A stretch of 64,000 nucleotides of DNA from Mucilaginibacter sp. JRF (GTDB lineage: Bacteria; Bacteroidota; Bacteroidia; Sphingobacteriales; Sphingobacteriaceae), in contig NZ_JADFBY010000005.1 of NCBI RefSeq assembly GCF_015223065.1, positions 1 to 64,000 on the forward strand, written 5' to 3'. The translations under genes were made by a program, and so were the position numbers. Positions within the stretch are counted from its first letter, which is position 1. The number at the start of each line of letters is the position of its first letter. The notes beneath the pieces were generated by a model, which saw only the letters and a program-made list of their open reading frames with translations, ran no database searches and was not told where the DNA came from. Positions 32,100 to 41,823 of the stretch are shown here, in pieces.

Positions 32100-33365
32100 T
32101 TATTTGATGATAGTACCGTTAGGTATTACTGATAGCTTTTTAACCACCACAATACCATCCTGAACGGTGTAGGTGCCATAGTCGCCATCAGGCTTGTCGC
32201 CCTCGCAATTAATGGTTACATCGTTGCCTATGTAGCAATTCTTGTCTATAATAGCATTTTTGATGCAGCAGCGATCGCCAATACCCATTATAGGGCGGTC
32301 GTTAGCGCGCGAATCCTCAATTTGCTCAAGGGTTTGATACATATCGCTGCCCATTACATAGCAGTTCTCAATAGTGGTATCAAAGCCTATACGGGTACGT
32401 ATACCAATAATGGAACGCTTAATGTGCTTGGCGTTAACAATGCAACCATCGGCCACAATGGCTTTTTCCATCAGCGTACCTGATATTTTTGATGGCGGCA
32501 ACATGCGCGCACGGGTAAATATGTGGTTCTTATCAAACAGGTTAAACTGCGGAATATCGTCAGTTAAGCCCAGGTTAGCATCAAAAAACGATGGTATAGT
32601 ACCAATATCGGTCCAATAGCCTTCGTACTGGTAGCTGGCCACGCGGTGCTCCTCAATAGCCTGCGGAATGATCTCCTTACCAAAGTCGGGGTGATCATTT
32701 GATTGCAGTATTTCGAACAAGCGCTTGCGGTTAAACAGGTATATACCCATTGATGCCAGGTAAACACGGCCCTGTGCCGCCATCTCCTCACTCACCTCTG
32801 ATGCCCAGCTTTCAAAATCCTTTTTAGGTTTTTCAATAAAGGCGGTTATCATGCTGTTGTCGTCGGTTTTCAAAATACCAAAGCCCGGTACATCATTGGC
32901 GTGTACAGGTATGGTGGCTATTGATATTTCAGCCTCCTGCTCAATATGTTTATTGATCATATCCTGAAAATCCATTTGGTATAGCTGGTCGCCTGATAGG
33001 ATGAGCACATAATCAAACTCGTGCACTATCAGGTGGTGCAAGCTTTGCCTCACGGCATCAGCCGTGCCCTGAAACCACGATACGCTTGATGGCGTTTGCT
33101 CGGCAGCCAATATATCAACAAATGCCTCGCTGAAACTGCTGAAGTGGTAAGTGTTTTTAATGTGCTTGTTAAGCGATGCCGAGTTGAACTGCGTAAGCAC
33201 ATACATACGCTCAATGCCCGAGTGCAGGCAGTTTGAGATAGGTATATCAACCAAACGGTATTTGCCGGCAATGGGCACTGCCGGTTTTGAACGTGTAGCT
33301 GTAAGCGGCGATAAACGGCTGCCCTGGCCGCCTCCAAGCACAATAGCTATTACATTTGAAGTCAT
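32100..33365 (-). CDS. glgC: Glucose-1-phosphate adenylyltransferase
   Basis: ADP-glucose pyrophosphorylase, 421 residues, which makes the glucosyl donor for glycogen. The nucleotide-binding start is VLGGGQGSRLSPLTATRSKP with IAGKYRLVDIPISNCLHS after it; LSGDQLYQMDFQDM is the substrate loop and IGRT-like sections (YQYEGYWTDIGTIPSFFDAN) end the catalytic domain. A C-terminal left-handed beta-helix (about residues 290-421) carries allosteric sites in the family. Its ATG overlaps the glgA stop as ATGA, so translation of the two is coupled. Confidence 0.95.
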   Translation of the reverse strand: MTSNVIAIVLGGGQGSRLSPLTATRSKPAVPIAGKYRLVDIPISNCLHSGIERMYVLTQFNSASLNKHIKNTYHFSSFSEAFVDILAAEQTPSSVSWFQGTADAVRQSLHHLIVHEFDYVLILSGDQLYQMDFQDMINKHIEQEAEISIATIPVHANDVPGFGILKTDDNSMITAFIEKPKKDFESWASEVSEEMAAQGRVYLASMGIYLFNRKRLFEILQSNDHPDFGKEIIPQAIEEHRVASYQYEGYWTDIGTIPSFFDANLGLTDDIPQFNLFDKNHIFTRARMLPPSKISGTLMEKAIVADGCIVNAKHIKRSIIGIRTRIGFDTTIENCYVMGSDMYQTLEQIEDSRANDRPIMGIGDRCCIKNAIIDKNCYIGNDVTINCEGDKPDGDYGTYTVQDGIVVVKKLSVIPNGTIIK

Positions 33366-34786
33366 GATGCTGATATTATTCGGTTATAAAGGGTTACATA
33401 TTCTGCGGCCGAACGATCCCAGGAGTGATCGAGCGCCATCATGGTTTTTCGTAGCTTTTGCAAATGCGGCATATTGCTGTACAATACAAGTGCACGGCTT
33501 ACCGAGTAGCAAATATCATCAACACTGGTGTTATTGAACCTGATACCAAAACCACCCTGATCGCCAAAGTCTGTTACGGTATCCTTCAATCCGCCGGTGC
33601 TGCGTACTATAGGCAGTGTGCCATAACGTAACGAGTACATTTGGTTAAGGCCGCATGGCTCCACGCGCGATGGCATCAGCAAAAAGTCGGCACCGGCATA
33701 AATAAGGTGCGCCAATGCTTCATCATAACCAATAAACACGTTGTAATGTTCAGGATATTTTTCTTTAAGGCCTAACAAAGCGGCTTCCATATCCTTATCG
33801 CCCGCGCCCAGCATTAAAAAGTTAACCTGGCCATAATGCTCCTGCATGCTGCGCTCAATGGCGGCGGCCAGCAAATCGGCACCTTTTTCAATAACCAAAC
33901 GACCGATAAACACAATAAGCGGTAGCTCGATGCTCAGGTTAAAGCGTTTACAAAGTGCTGCCTTATTTTTATTTTTTCCCTGGGTGATGCGTGCCGTTGA
34001 ATATTTTGAGGCGATGAGCTTATCGGTTGCCGGGTTCCAAACATCGGTATCAATACCATTTAGTATGCCCTGGCCTTTGTAGCCCTCAATATAAAACAGG
34101 TACTCTAACCCGTTGGAGTTAATGGTAAGCTCGTGCAAATAACTTGGCGATACCGTAGTATAGGCCGAGCAGCACTTAACAGCCGTAGCCAATGGGTTTA
34201 AAGCGCCCGCCCAATCAAGCAAACCGGTTTTGGTCATATCAATCTCGGGCAAATATTGCAGCTTATCCCAGCTGGTAGCGCCATGATACTGACCGTTGTG
34301 TATGGTAAATACGGTAGGTATGTTAGCCAGGCGTTTATAGGTAGCCGAGTGCTTAAGCAAAAACGGCACCAGCCCCGAGTGGTGGTCATGGCAATGAATA
34401 ACATCGGGCGTTTGGGCGCTCCAGTTTATCCAATCTAAAAAGGCTATCTGGTAGGCAATGAACTGGTCGGTTTCGTCGGGATAGCAATACACCTCCTCAC
34501 GGTCTATCAGTCCCGGTATCTTAACTAAAAAAAGCTCAAAGCCCAGGGCATTGGTCTTTTCCTTAAGTATCTCAAAATATAAGCGGCGTGTGCCAAGCAA
34601 TGTCAACCCCTGAAAAACCACATCGAACTCATGTTCGCGGGTAAATTTTCGGTCGTAATAGGGTAGGGCAACGGCAGCTTGCAGGCCGGCGGCAACCTGG
34701 TATTTTGGCAGCGCGCCTACAACATCAGCAAGGCCGCCAACTTTGGCAACCGGGAAACATTCGGCACTTAAATGGAATATTCTCAT
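33362..34786 (-). CDS. glgA: Glycogen synthase
   Basis: GT5 glycosyltransferase of 474 residues that extends alpha-1,4-glucan from ADP-glucose. The N-terminal domain starts FHLSAECFPVAKVGGLADVV, with the donor-binding Lys in KVGGL. VIHCHDHHSGLVPFLL, FTIHNGQYHG and NGIDTDVWNP follow, and the C-terminal domain has FIGRLVIEKGADLL and PSRVEPCGLNQMYSLRYG with the catalytic Glu. It is the first gene of the two-gene glycogen operon with glgC. Branching and debranching enzymes are not in this window. The starch-uptake locus starting near 40 kb could supply its glucose. Confidence 0.94.
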   Translation of the reverse strand: MRIFHLSAECFPVAKVGGLADVVGALPKYQVAAGLQAAVALPYYDRKFTREHEFDVVFQGLTLLGTRRLYFEILKEKTNALGFELFLVKIPGLIDREEVYCYPDETDQFIAYQIAFLDWINWSAQTPDVIHCHDHHSGLVPFLLKHSATYKRLANIPTVFTIHNGQYHGATSWDKLQYLPEIDMTKTGLLDWAGALNPLATAVKCCSAYTTVSPSYLHELTINSNGLEYLFYIEGYKGQGILNGIDTDVWNPATDKLIASKYSTARITQGKNKNKAALCKRFNLSIELPLIVFIGRLVIEKGADLLAAAIERSMQEHYGQVNFLMLGAGDKDMEAALLGLKEKYPEHYNVFIGYDEALAHLIYAGADFLLMPSRVEPCGLNQMYSLRYGTLPIVRSTGGLKDTVTDFGDQGGFGIRFNNTSVDDICYSVSRALVLYSNMPHLQKLRKTMMALDHSWDRSAAEYVTLYNRIISAS

Positions 34787-34934
34787 TATAGGTTATAGAT
34801 TGGCATAAGGTACTAACATTTAACCGTAACAAACAAACCCTTAAACCATAAAAATGTGTGGCAAATAGTAAAAAAAGTACGCTTTACTGACGGTAGATTA
34901 AAAATTAATTAAAGCTTCATCATATTAACCATTA

Positions 34935-37079
34935 TTACGCTTCGGCCTCGCGCTTAAGCCAGCTTACAACGGCCTTAATTTCGGTGTACGAGTAGTTGTC
35001 GCCCAAAACCTCTTTTAATGGGGCCAGGCGTTCGGGGCCGTAACTTTCAATGGCATCCTGAATGGCGGGTATCTTGCCCTGGTCAACAAACTCGGTAACT
35101 TCCAGCTCGCCGGTTTGCACGAACAGGGTGAGGTGGCCTTCAACCGTCATGGGCGATAGGCTGCGTTCGGCGGCTATTTGCTGGATGCTTTTGCCCGCCT
35201 TAAACAAGTTGAGGCTTTCCTTTTGGGTATTGCTCACCTTCTCGCTGCGTGGCTTAGATTGCCGTTGTTTGGCGGCTTTGGGTTTCACTTTTGAGGTTAA
35301 CCCGTTGGCTGCGCAATAAGGTTTTATCACTTCCAGAAACTCGCGCCCGTACCTGGCCAGCTTTACATCGCCAAAGCCGGATATATGCCTCAGTTCATCC
35401 ATGCTTTGCGGCAGGTAGGTGGCCATTTCCAGCAAGGTAGCGTCAGATAGTATAACGTAAGCCGGTAAATTCTCCATCGTGGCAAAGTTTAAACGTACCA
35501 CCTTAAGCTGATCAAACAATGACGCTTCAAACGGCAACGCTTCCTCCGTTTTTTCTTCAATGATCTGCGCTTCGGTAAGTTCAACTTTTTGCTGGCCTTT
35601 TAGTACGGCTTCGCTCTTGTCGGTTAGTTTTACAATAGGGTAGGCATCATCTGTGATTTGCAGATAACCGTGGGCGTTAAGCTCGCGCAGGTAGCGCTGC
35701 CATTGTGCCTTGCTGATATCGGCCCCTACTCCGTAGGTTTTAAGTTGCTTGTGCTCGTCACGTATCTTCTCGCTTTTTGATCCGCGTAAAAAATCAACCA
35801 CATAGCCCAGCCCGAAACGCTGGTTAAGCCTCGCCACTGCCGACAGAGCCTTTTGGGCGATCAGCGTTCCATCAAACTTTTTAAACTCGCTGAGGCATAT
35901 ATCGCACGATCCGCAATTGTCCGTGGCTTGCTCATCAAAATAATTGAGCAGGTATTTACGGCGACAGGTGTGCAGTTCGCAATAGGCAGCCATATCGTTC
36001 AGCTTATCAAACAGTATCTGGCTTTGCTCCTCGTTATTGTCAAGGGTTACAAAGTTCTTCAGCTTGATAACATCCCCCGGCGAATAATACAGCATGGCAT
36101 CTGATGGGAGGCCATCGCGCCCGGCACGCCCGGTTTCCTGGTAATAGCCCTCAATGTTTTTGGGCATATCCATGTGTACCACATACCGCACGTTACTTTT
36201 ATTGATACCCATACCAAAAGCGATGGTAGCCACCATTATCTTCACCTCATCGCGCAAAAAAGCTTCCTGGTTACGGGCTTTGGTGGCATGGTCAAGCCCG
36301 GCGTGGTAGGCCTCGGCACTGTAACCTTCATCTTTAAGGTCGGCGGCCAAGGCCTCGGTAGATTTACGGGACAGGCAATAAATAATACCCGAATCATCGC
36401 GCCTGCCATCTAAAAAATTAAGCAGCTGGTTAAAGCTTTTGTTTTTAGGCGTTACCCGGTAAGTAATATTTTCGCGGTTAAAGGATGATATAAATACTGA
36501 TGGCTGGCGCAGGTTCAGCTTTTCCAGAATGTCCTTTTGCGTTAGCTTATCAGCTGTGGCGGTAAGGGCAATTACGGGTATGTTTTTAAAATGATCCTTC
36601 AGGTGGGCAAGCATCAGGTATTCGGGCCTGAAATCGTGACCCCAGTGCGATATACAATGCGCCTCATCAATAGCGAACAATGATACCGGTAGCGATTTCA
36701 AAAAATCGATCAGTTTATTCTCCGTACCGAACAAGCGTTCGGGTGCCAGGTAAAGCAATTTTATCTGGTTGCTTTTTAGCCTGTCGGTAATGTTTCGCTG
36801 TTCATCAGGCGTTTGGCTGGAGTTAAGGAATGCTGCTGGTATGCCATTCAGGTTCAGGCTGTCAACCTGGTCCTTCATCAAGGCTATCAGGGGCGATATT
36901 ACGATAGTTAGTCCGGGCAATAAAACCGCGGGCAATTGATAGCACAGCGATTTACCGCCACCCGTTGGCATCAGCGCCATAACATCGTGCCCGTTAAGTA
37001 CACGCCCTATAATGGTTTCCTGCTCGTGCCTGAATTCGCTGTAACCAAAATATTTGTGCAGGGCTTGTAGTGGGGTCAT
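34935..37079 (-). CDS. recQ: ATP-dependent DNA helicase RecQ
   Basis: 3'-5' superfamily 2 helicase of 714 residues used in recombination and stalled fork repair. The Walker A motif is MPTGGGKSLCYQLPA near residue 40, the DEAH box FAIDEAHCISHWGHDFRPEY, and motif VI QETGRAGRDGLPSD. The RecQ-C-terminal zinc site has its four Cys in CELHTCRRKYLL and NCGSCDIC. A winged-helix domain and an HRDC domain (about 510-590) follow, and the C-terminal 100 residues form a helix-turn-helix domain (HTH_40 type: GKSIQQIAAERSLSPMTVEG). The extra HTH domain is common in Bacteroidetes RecQ. Confidence 0.95.
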   Translation of the reverse strand: MTPLQALHKYFGYSEFRHEQETIIGRVLNGHDVMALMPTGGGKSLCYQLPAVLLPGLTIVISPLIALMKDQVDSLNLNGIPAAFLNSSQTPDEQRNITDRLKSNQIKLLYLAPERLFGTENKLIDFLKSLPVSLFAIDEAHCISHWGHDFRPEYLMLAHLKDHFKNIPVIALTATADKLTQKDILEKLNLRQPSVFISSFNRENITYRVTPKNKSFNQLLNFLDGRRDDSGIIYCLSRKSTEALAADLKDEGYSAEAYHAGLDHATKARNQEAFLRDEVKIMVATIAFGMGINKSNVRYVVHMDMPKNIEGYYQETGRAGRDGLPSDAMLYYSPGDVIKLKNFVTLDNNEEQSQILFDKLNDMAAYCELHTCRRKYLLNYFDEQATDNCGSCDICLSEFKKFDGTLIAQKALSAVARLNQRFGLGYVVDFLRGSKSEKIRDEHKQLKTYGVGADISKAQWQRYLRELNAHGYLQITDDAYPIVKLTDKSEAVLKGQQKVELTEAQIIEEKTEEALPFEASLFDQLKVVRLNFATMENLPAYVILSDATLLEMATYLPQSMDELRHISGFGDVKLARYGREFLEVIKPYCAANGLTSKVKPKAAKQRQSKPRSEKVSNTQKESLNLFKAGKSIQQIAAERSLSPMTVEGHLTLFVQTGELEVTEFVDQGKIPAIQDAIESYGPERLAPLKEVLGDNYSYTEIKAVVSWLKREAEA

Positions 37080-37243
37080 ATATTTGTTTTATGTGCAGAT
37101 ATGCTGATGTGCAAATGTGCGGATTATTGCTTGTGTGCCGGTAAGGGTTTCAGGATATTTACATAAAAATTTAGCTATTTTACCTGTAATTTATCGACAT
37201 TTAACATCTGCGCCAATGCGCGAATAGTTTTCTACACTGTTAT

Positions 37244-39754
37244 ATGCTTAAAAAAATATCCGTCCTGCTGTTATGCCTTGGTTTGTTTATAAATGCCCTG
37301 GCACAAAAAATACAATCGCCCGATGAGTTTTTGGGTTATAGCCTGGGTTCGCGTTTTACGCACCATGCCCGCATAGCCGAATACTTTAATTACATCGCCA
37401 AAACCGCCCCCAATGTAAAGCTGGTGCCTTATGGTACTACCAATGAGGGGCGCCCGCTGATGGCCATGTTTATTGCATCGGCAGATAATATTGGCAAACT
37501 GGAGGAGATTCGCAAGAACAACTTAGGTCTTGCCGGGATGGAGAAAGCCGCGGGCAGCATCAACAGTAATACGCCTATTATTGTATGGCTAAGCTTTAAC
37601 GTGCATGGCAACGAACCAAGTTCGAGCGAGGTATCAATGCAGACACTGTATGATCTGGTTGACCCGGCAAATACCCGCACCAAGGCCTGGCTGAAGAACA
37701 CCGTTGTGGTGATCGATCCATGCCTTAACCCTGATGGGCGCGAACGCTACGTTAACTTTTACAATGCGGCCAAAGGCGATAAGCCCGATGCCAACCCTGC
37801 CGCGCGCGAGCATTTTGAACCTTGGCCAGCAGGACGAACCAATCACTACTTTTTCGACTTGAACCGCGACTGGGCATGGCAGGTACAAAAGGAAACGCAG
37901 GGCCGTGTAGCGCTGTTTAATCAATGGCTGCCGCAAATACACGTTGATTTTCATGAGCAGGGTTATAACGCCCCTTACTATTTTGCCCCCGCTGCTGAAC
38001 CAGTGCATAAGGACATTACATCATGGCAGCGCGAATTCCAGGTTATCATCGGGAAAAACAACGCCAAATATTTTGATAAGAATGGCTGGGCGTACTTTAC
38101 CAAGGAGATATTTGATCTGCTATACCCATCTTATGGCGATACCTATCCGTTGTACAATGGTTCCATCGGCATGACGTATGAGCAGGGTGGCATAGCCGCC
38201 GGCCTCGCCATACAAACCCGCACCGGTGATACGCTTACCCTTGCTGATCGTATTGCGCACCATCACTCTAACAGCTTAAGTACTATCGAGGCGGCATCCG
38301 CCAACGCGCAAAAAGCGCTTACCGAGTATAAAAAGTATTTTGACGCAGGGCGTACCAATCCGCCGGGCGAGTATAAAACCTATGTGATACAAAACAGCAA
38401 TAATGATAAGATAACCGCCCTTGCCGCTTTGCTTAAGCGCAATGGCATACAATTCGGTTACGGACTGAACCGTGCGGTAAAGGGATTGAATTATACCACC
38501 GGTAAAACCGAAACCTATAAGCCTGCCGAAAATGATCTGGTGATAAACGCCTATCAACCCAAAGCCGTATTGTTGAACGTTTTGCTTGAGCCCAAAACCT
38601 TTATTGCCGATAGCAACACTTACGATATTACCGGCTGGGCCTTACCGTATGCTTATGGCTTAAAAGCCTGGGCGGTAAAGGAATCGTTAAAACCCTTACG
38701 CCAAAAAGAGGTACCGGCCGATGTGCCGTTATTTACAACCGAACCGGCCTATGCCTATGTATCAGAGTGGCAATCGGTAAATGATGTTAAGTTTTTGGGT
38801 GCCTTGTTAAAGCGGAACATCAAGGTACGTTACTCCGAAAAACCTTTTGAGGCCGCGGGTAGAAAATTCAAGGCAGGTTCGTTGCTGATTACCCGTGCCG
38901 GAAATGATAGTAAGAACTTTGATGAAACCATGCGCGCATTAGCCGGGGAGTACAATCATCCCCTGGTACAGCTACACTCCGGCTTTGTAGATAAGGGTGC
39001 CGATATGGGGTCAGATTATATTAAACACATCCGTCCGCTTAATGTGGTGCTGGTTACGGGCAACGTAACCTCATCCGAAGCGGTGGGTGAGGTATGGCAT
39101 TACTTTGAGCAGCAAATAAACTACCCCGTAACGCTGGTTAACTATACCGACCTTAACCGTATGAGCTGGAATGATGTGGATGTGATGATCTTCGCCGATG
39201 GATATTACGGAGGGGATTTTCCATCTGATAAGCTACAAAGCTGGGTAAACAACGGTGGTAAGCTGATAGCCATGCAGCATGCCGTATCGCAATTGGCGGA
39301 TAAAAAGTTGTTCGGCATACGCGATAAGGAGGTTAAGGATGATAAAAAGGACGATAAGGGTAAGGATAACAGTAACAAGGTAATATCATACGCCGACAGG
39401 GATAAAGAAGCGCTGAAAAGCAATGTACCCGGCGCGGTTTACAAAATACATCTGGACAATACCCACCCACTGGGTTTTGGTATGCCTGCCGATTATTATA
39501 CCCTTAAACTGAACGATGAGGTTTACGAGTATTTAGGACTTAACGGCTGGAATGTAGGCACACTTAAAAAGGATGGCTACACATCGGGCTTTGTGGGGCA
39601 AAACAGCAAGGCCAAACTGGTTGATGGTATGCTGATAGGTGTACAGGCTGTTGGTCGTGGGGCGGTTGTTTACCTGGCTGATGATCCGCTGTTCCGCAGT
39701 TTTTGGGAGAATGGCAAACTGCTTTTTGGTAACGCGGTGTTCATGGTGCAGTGA
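37244..39754 (+). CDS. M14-family zinc carboxypeptidase, secreted
   Basis: Large secreted metallopeptidase of 836 residues. The signal peptide ends near residue 20 (INALAQ). The M14 domain (about 45-340) has the zinc ligands in NVHGNEPSSSE (His near residue 121 and Glu) and a third His in HVDFHEQGYNAPYYFAP. LDPCLNPDGRERY-like sequence (VIDPCLNPDGRERYVNFYN) fits the substrate pocket. The rest (about 400-836) looks like a class-I glutamine-amidotransferase-like fold (VMIFADGYYGGDFPSDKLQ, KLIAMQHAVSQL), seen in other Bacteroidetes M14 proteins. It contains a low-complexity Lys/Asp stretch near residue 700. It probably trims peptides in the periplasm. Confidence 0.88.
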   Translation: MLKKISVLLLCLGLFINALAQKIQSPDEFLGYSLGSRFTHHARIAEYFNYIAKTAPNVKLVPYGTTNEGRPLMAMFIASADNIGKLEEIRKNNLGLAGMEKAAGSINSNTPIIVWLSFNVHGNEPSSSEVSMQTLYDLVDPANTRTKAWLKNTVVVIDPCLNPDGRERYVNFYNAAKGDKPDANPAAREHFEPWPAGRTNHYFFDLNRDWAWQVQKETQGRVALFNQWLPQIHVDFHEQGYNAPYYFAPAAEPVHKDITSWQREFQVIIGKNNAKYFDKNGWAYFTKEIFDLLYPSYGDTYPLYNGSIGMTYEQGGIAAGLAIQTRTGDTLTLADRIAHHHSNSLSTIEAASANAQKALTEYKKYFDAGRTNPPGEYKTYVIQNSNNDKITALAALLKRNGIQFGYGLNRAVKGLNYTTGKTETYKPAENDLVINAYQPKAVLLNVLLEPKTFIADSNTYDITGWALPYAYGLKAWAVKESLKPLRQKEVPADVPLFTTEPAYAYVSEWQSVNDVKFLGALLKRNIKVRYSEKPFEAAGRKFKAGSLLITRAGNDSKNFDETMRALAGEYNHPLVQLHSGFVDKGADMGSDYIKHIRPLNVVLVTGNVTSSEAVGEVWHYFEQQINYPVTLVNYTDLNRMSWNDVDVMIFADGYYGGDFPSDKLQSWVNNGGKLIAMQHAVSQLADKKLFGIRDKEVKDDKKDDKGKDNSNKVISYADRDKEALKSNVPGAVYKIHLDNTHPLGFGMPADYYTLKLNDEVYEYLGLNGWNVGTLKKDGYTSGFVGQNSKAKLVDGMLIGVQAVGRGAVVYLADDPLFRSFWENGKLLFGNAVFMVQ

Positions 39755-39873
39755 TCGGTATAAAATTGCCGCTTATTATAAAATAAACCAACGCAACAAC
39801 GTTATTACGGGGAGCCGGGAGTAAGTCTATTTGCTTTTTTATTGCTTACTTTGCGGAACAATTGAACCTGCGT

Positions 39874-41514
39874 ATGCGCACTGCCTTGCTTATTCTTCTG
39901 CTTTTTATTGGTAATGCTGTTTTCTCCGCACCCGCCAAAACGGATGAGTTGCTGGATAAGCTGGATATTGAGCTTAACCGCAAGGGAGAGTATGATAGCC
40001 TTAAAGAGCAGCGTTTAAAACAGCTTAAGGCAAAACTGGGCCGTTCGCGCGGCAACCCCATGCTCAGCTTTACCCTATGCAGCCAGGTTTACGAAGAATA
40101 TAAATCATATAAGTACGATTCGGCCTACGTATATGCCCACAAGCTGCTGCAACTAAGCCAAAAGCTTAATAACGTTGGGCTTGAGTATACCAGTAAAGTT
40201 AAAGTGGGTTTCATCCTGCTGTCGTCGGGTATGTTTAAGGAGGCGTTCGATAATCTTTCGGGCATTGATGCGAGTAAGTTGAGCGATACCATGCGTTACG
40301 AGTATTACCGCCTGATGATGCGCGCTAACTTCGACCTGGCTAATTACGATAACGATAACCAGTACTCACCGGTGTATGTGGAGCAGGCCAATAAGTATAT
40401 CGATTCGGCCATTGCTATCAGTCAGCCGGGATCATACAATAACCTGTACCTTATCGGCTACAAAAAACTAAAGCAAGGCGATCTGAAAGCTGCCGAGGCT
40501 GATTTTTTGACCCTGCTTAATACCAAAAAACTTACCGAGCATCAAAACGCCATTGTAGCATCAACCCTGGGCAATATATATTTAACCAATAAAGATCGTA
40601 ATAAGGGTATCGACCTATTGGTGCAGGCTGTTACCAGCGATATACAATCATCAACCAAAGAAACACTGGCTATTTTTTGGCTGGCCGAGGTATTTTATAA
40701 GCAAGGCGATATCAAAAATGCCTATAAGTACATTCAGCAGGCCATGGCCGATGCTGATTTTTATGGTGCCCGCCAGCGCCGCGCGCAGATCAGCTCGATA
40801 CTGCCTATCATAGCAGCCGAAAAACTGAAATACAGCGAACGCGAAAAAACACGCTTCCTCATCTTCATTGTATCATTATCCATACTGGCGGCTTTGGTTA
40901 TTGTGATATCGGTAATGCTGTTCAGGCAGTTGAAAAACCTTAAGGCCAAGGAGAAGATAATTGAGGAAACCAATGCCGAACTGGAAGCCATCAACCTTAA
41001 GTTACAGGAAGATACGCATATTAAGGAGGAGTACATTGGCTATTTCTTTAACGTGATATCGGGCTACATCCTAAAGCTGGAAAAGTTGAAGCGCTCTGTA
41101 GATCTCAAACTGTCGCAAAAACGATATGACCATATCCAGCTGATAGTTGATAATATCCAGATAAAAAAGGAGCGTGAGGCGCTGTTCCATACGTTCGATC
41201 ATGTGTTCATCAAGATATTTCCAAACTTTGTGGCCTTGTTCAATGCCCTGTTTAAAAAGGAAGATCAGATATGGCCAAAGAGCGACGAGGTGCTGAGTAC
41301 CGACTTGCGCATCTTCGCCCTCATCAGGCTGGGTATTAACGATACCGAAACCATCTCTAAAATACTCGAGTATTCCGAAAAAACCATCTACGTTTATAAG
41401 ATGCGTTTAAAGGCCAAATCGCTTTTCCCGGCCGATGAATTTGATAAACGCATAATGGATATCAAGGCCGTTGATAACACACGAAGCGGTAAAAAAATTA
41501 CCGAGAATGTGTAG
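39874..41514 (+). CDS. SusR-like membrane regulator (DUF6377 family)
   Basis: Membrane-spanning transcription regulator of about 546 residues. The signal segment (LLILLLFIGNAVFS) leads into a periplasmic helical TPR-like sensor (about 25-320), one membrane helix near residues 328-350 (LIFIVSLSILAALVIVISVM), a coiled coil (KEKIIEETNAELEAINLKLQ) and the cytoplasmic DUF6377 domain ending in a LuxR-type helix-turn-helix (DTETISKILEYSEKTIYVYK). This is the layout of Bacteroides SusR, which senses starch oligosaccharides and turns on the sus genes. Those genes begin 309 bp downstream. The ATG at 39874 is preferred to a TTG at 39862. Confidence 0.85.
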   Translation: MRTALLILLLFIGNAVFSAPAKTDELLDKLDIELNRKGEYDSLKEQRLKQLKAKLGRSRGNPMLSFTLCSQVYEEYKSYKYDSAYVYAHKLLQLSQKLNNVGLEYTSKVKVGFILLSSGMFKEAFDNLSGIDASKLSDTMRYEYYRLMMRANFDLANYDNDNQYSPVYVEQANKYIDSAIAISQPGSYNNLYLIGYKKLKQGDLKAAEADFLTLLNTKKLTEHQNAIVASTLGNIYLTNKDRNKGIDLLVQAVTSDIQSSTKETLAIFWLAEVFYKQGDIKNAYKYIQQAMADADFYGARQRRAQISSILPIIAAEKLKYSEREKTRFLIFIVSLSILAALVIVISVMLFRQLKNLKAKEKIIEETNAELEAINLKLQEDTHIKEEYIGYFFNVISGYILKLEKLKRSVDLKLSQKRYDHIQLIVDNIQIKKEREALFHTFDHVFIKIFPNFVALFNALFKKEDQIWPKSDEVLSTDLRIFALIRLGINDTETISKILEYSEKTIYVYKMRLKAKSLFPADEFDKRIMDIKAVDNTRSGKKITENV

Positions 41515-41823
41515 CAAATGCCCCTCTACACGCTTGTTCCCCACTTTGTAAGTGTTATACAAGCCTAAATTTGTTTAAATTTTTTCAAAAAAATCAAAAA
41601 TTAAATATCTGATTGTCAGTATTTTAATTTTAAATAATCCAATATTTTCTTAAATTTTAGCTAAACAAATAGCTAAACGTTTGGAAGCTCATCAAATTTG
41701 TATCAGGTAAAACACTAAGTCCTTCCGTTTCGTATAAATTAAAACACCGAAACCCAAAGGCAACAACTGTTTTAGCCAATATAAACCAAGGTAACCGATA
41801 ACAACTTTTTGAGCTGACCACAC
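41515..41823. other. Intergenic control region of the Sus-like locus
   Basis: Spacer of 309 bp without coding sequence, very AT-rich in the middle (41575-41665). It holds a promoter-like pair (see the entry at 41545) and a tandem 9-bp repeat TAGCTAAAC at 41658-41666 and 41670-41678, 12 bp apart, which is a plausible site for a dimeric activator such as the SusR-like protein. The remaining 145 bp before the ATG at 41824 show nothing else distinctive. Confidence 0.5.
41545..41573 (+). promoter_or_regulatory. Candidate promoter of the Sus-like operon
   Basis: TTTG at 41545-41548, a 17-bp spacer and a perfect -7 box TAAATTTG at 41566-41573. The spacer is slightly shorter than the usual 19-23 bp. 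If used, it gives a leader of about 240 nt before the first enzyme gene. Confidence 0.35.
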
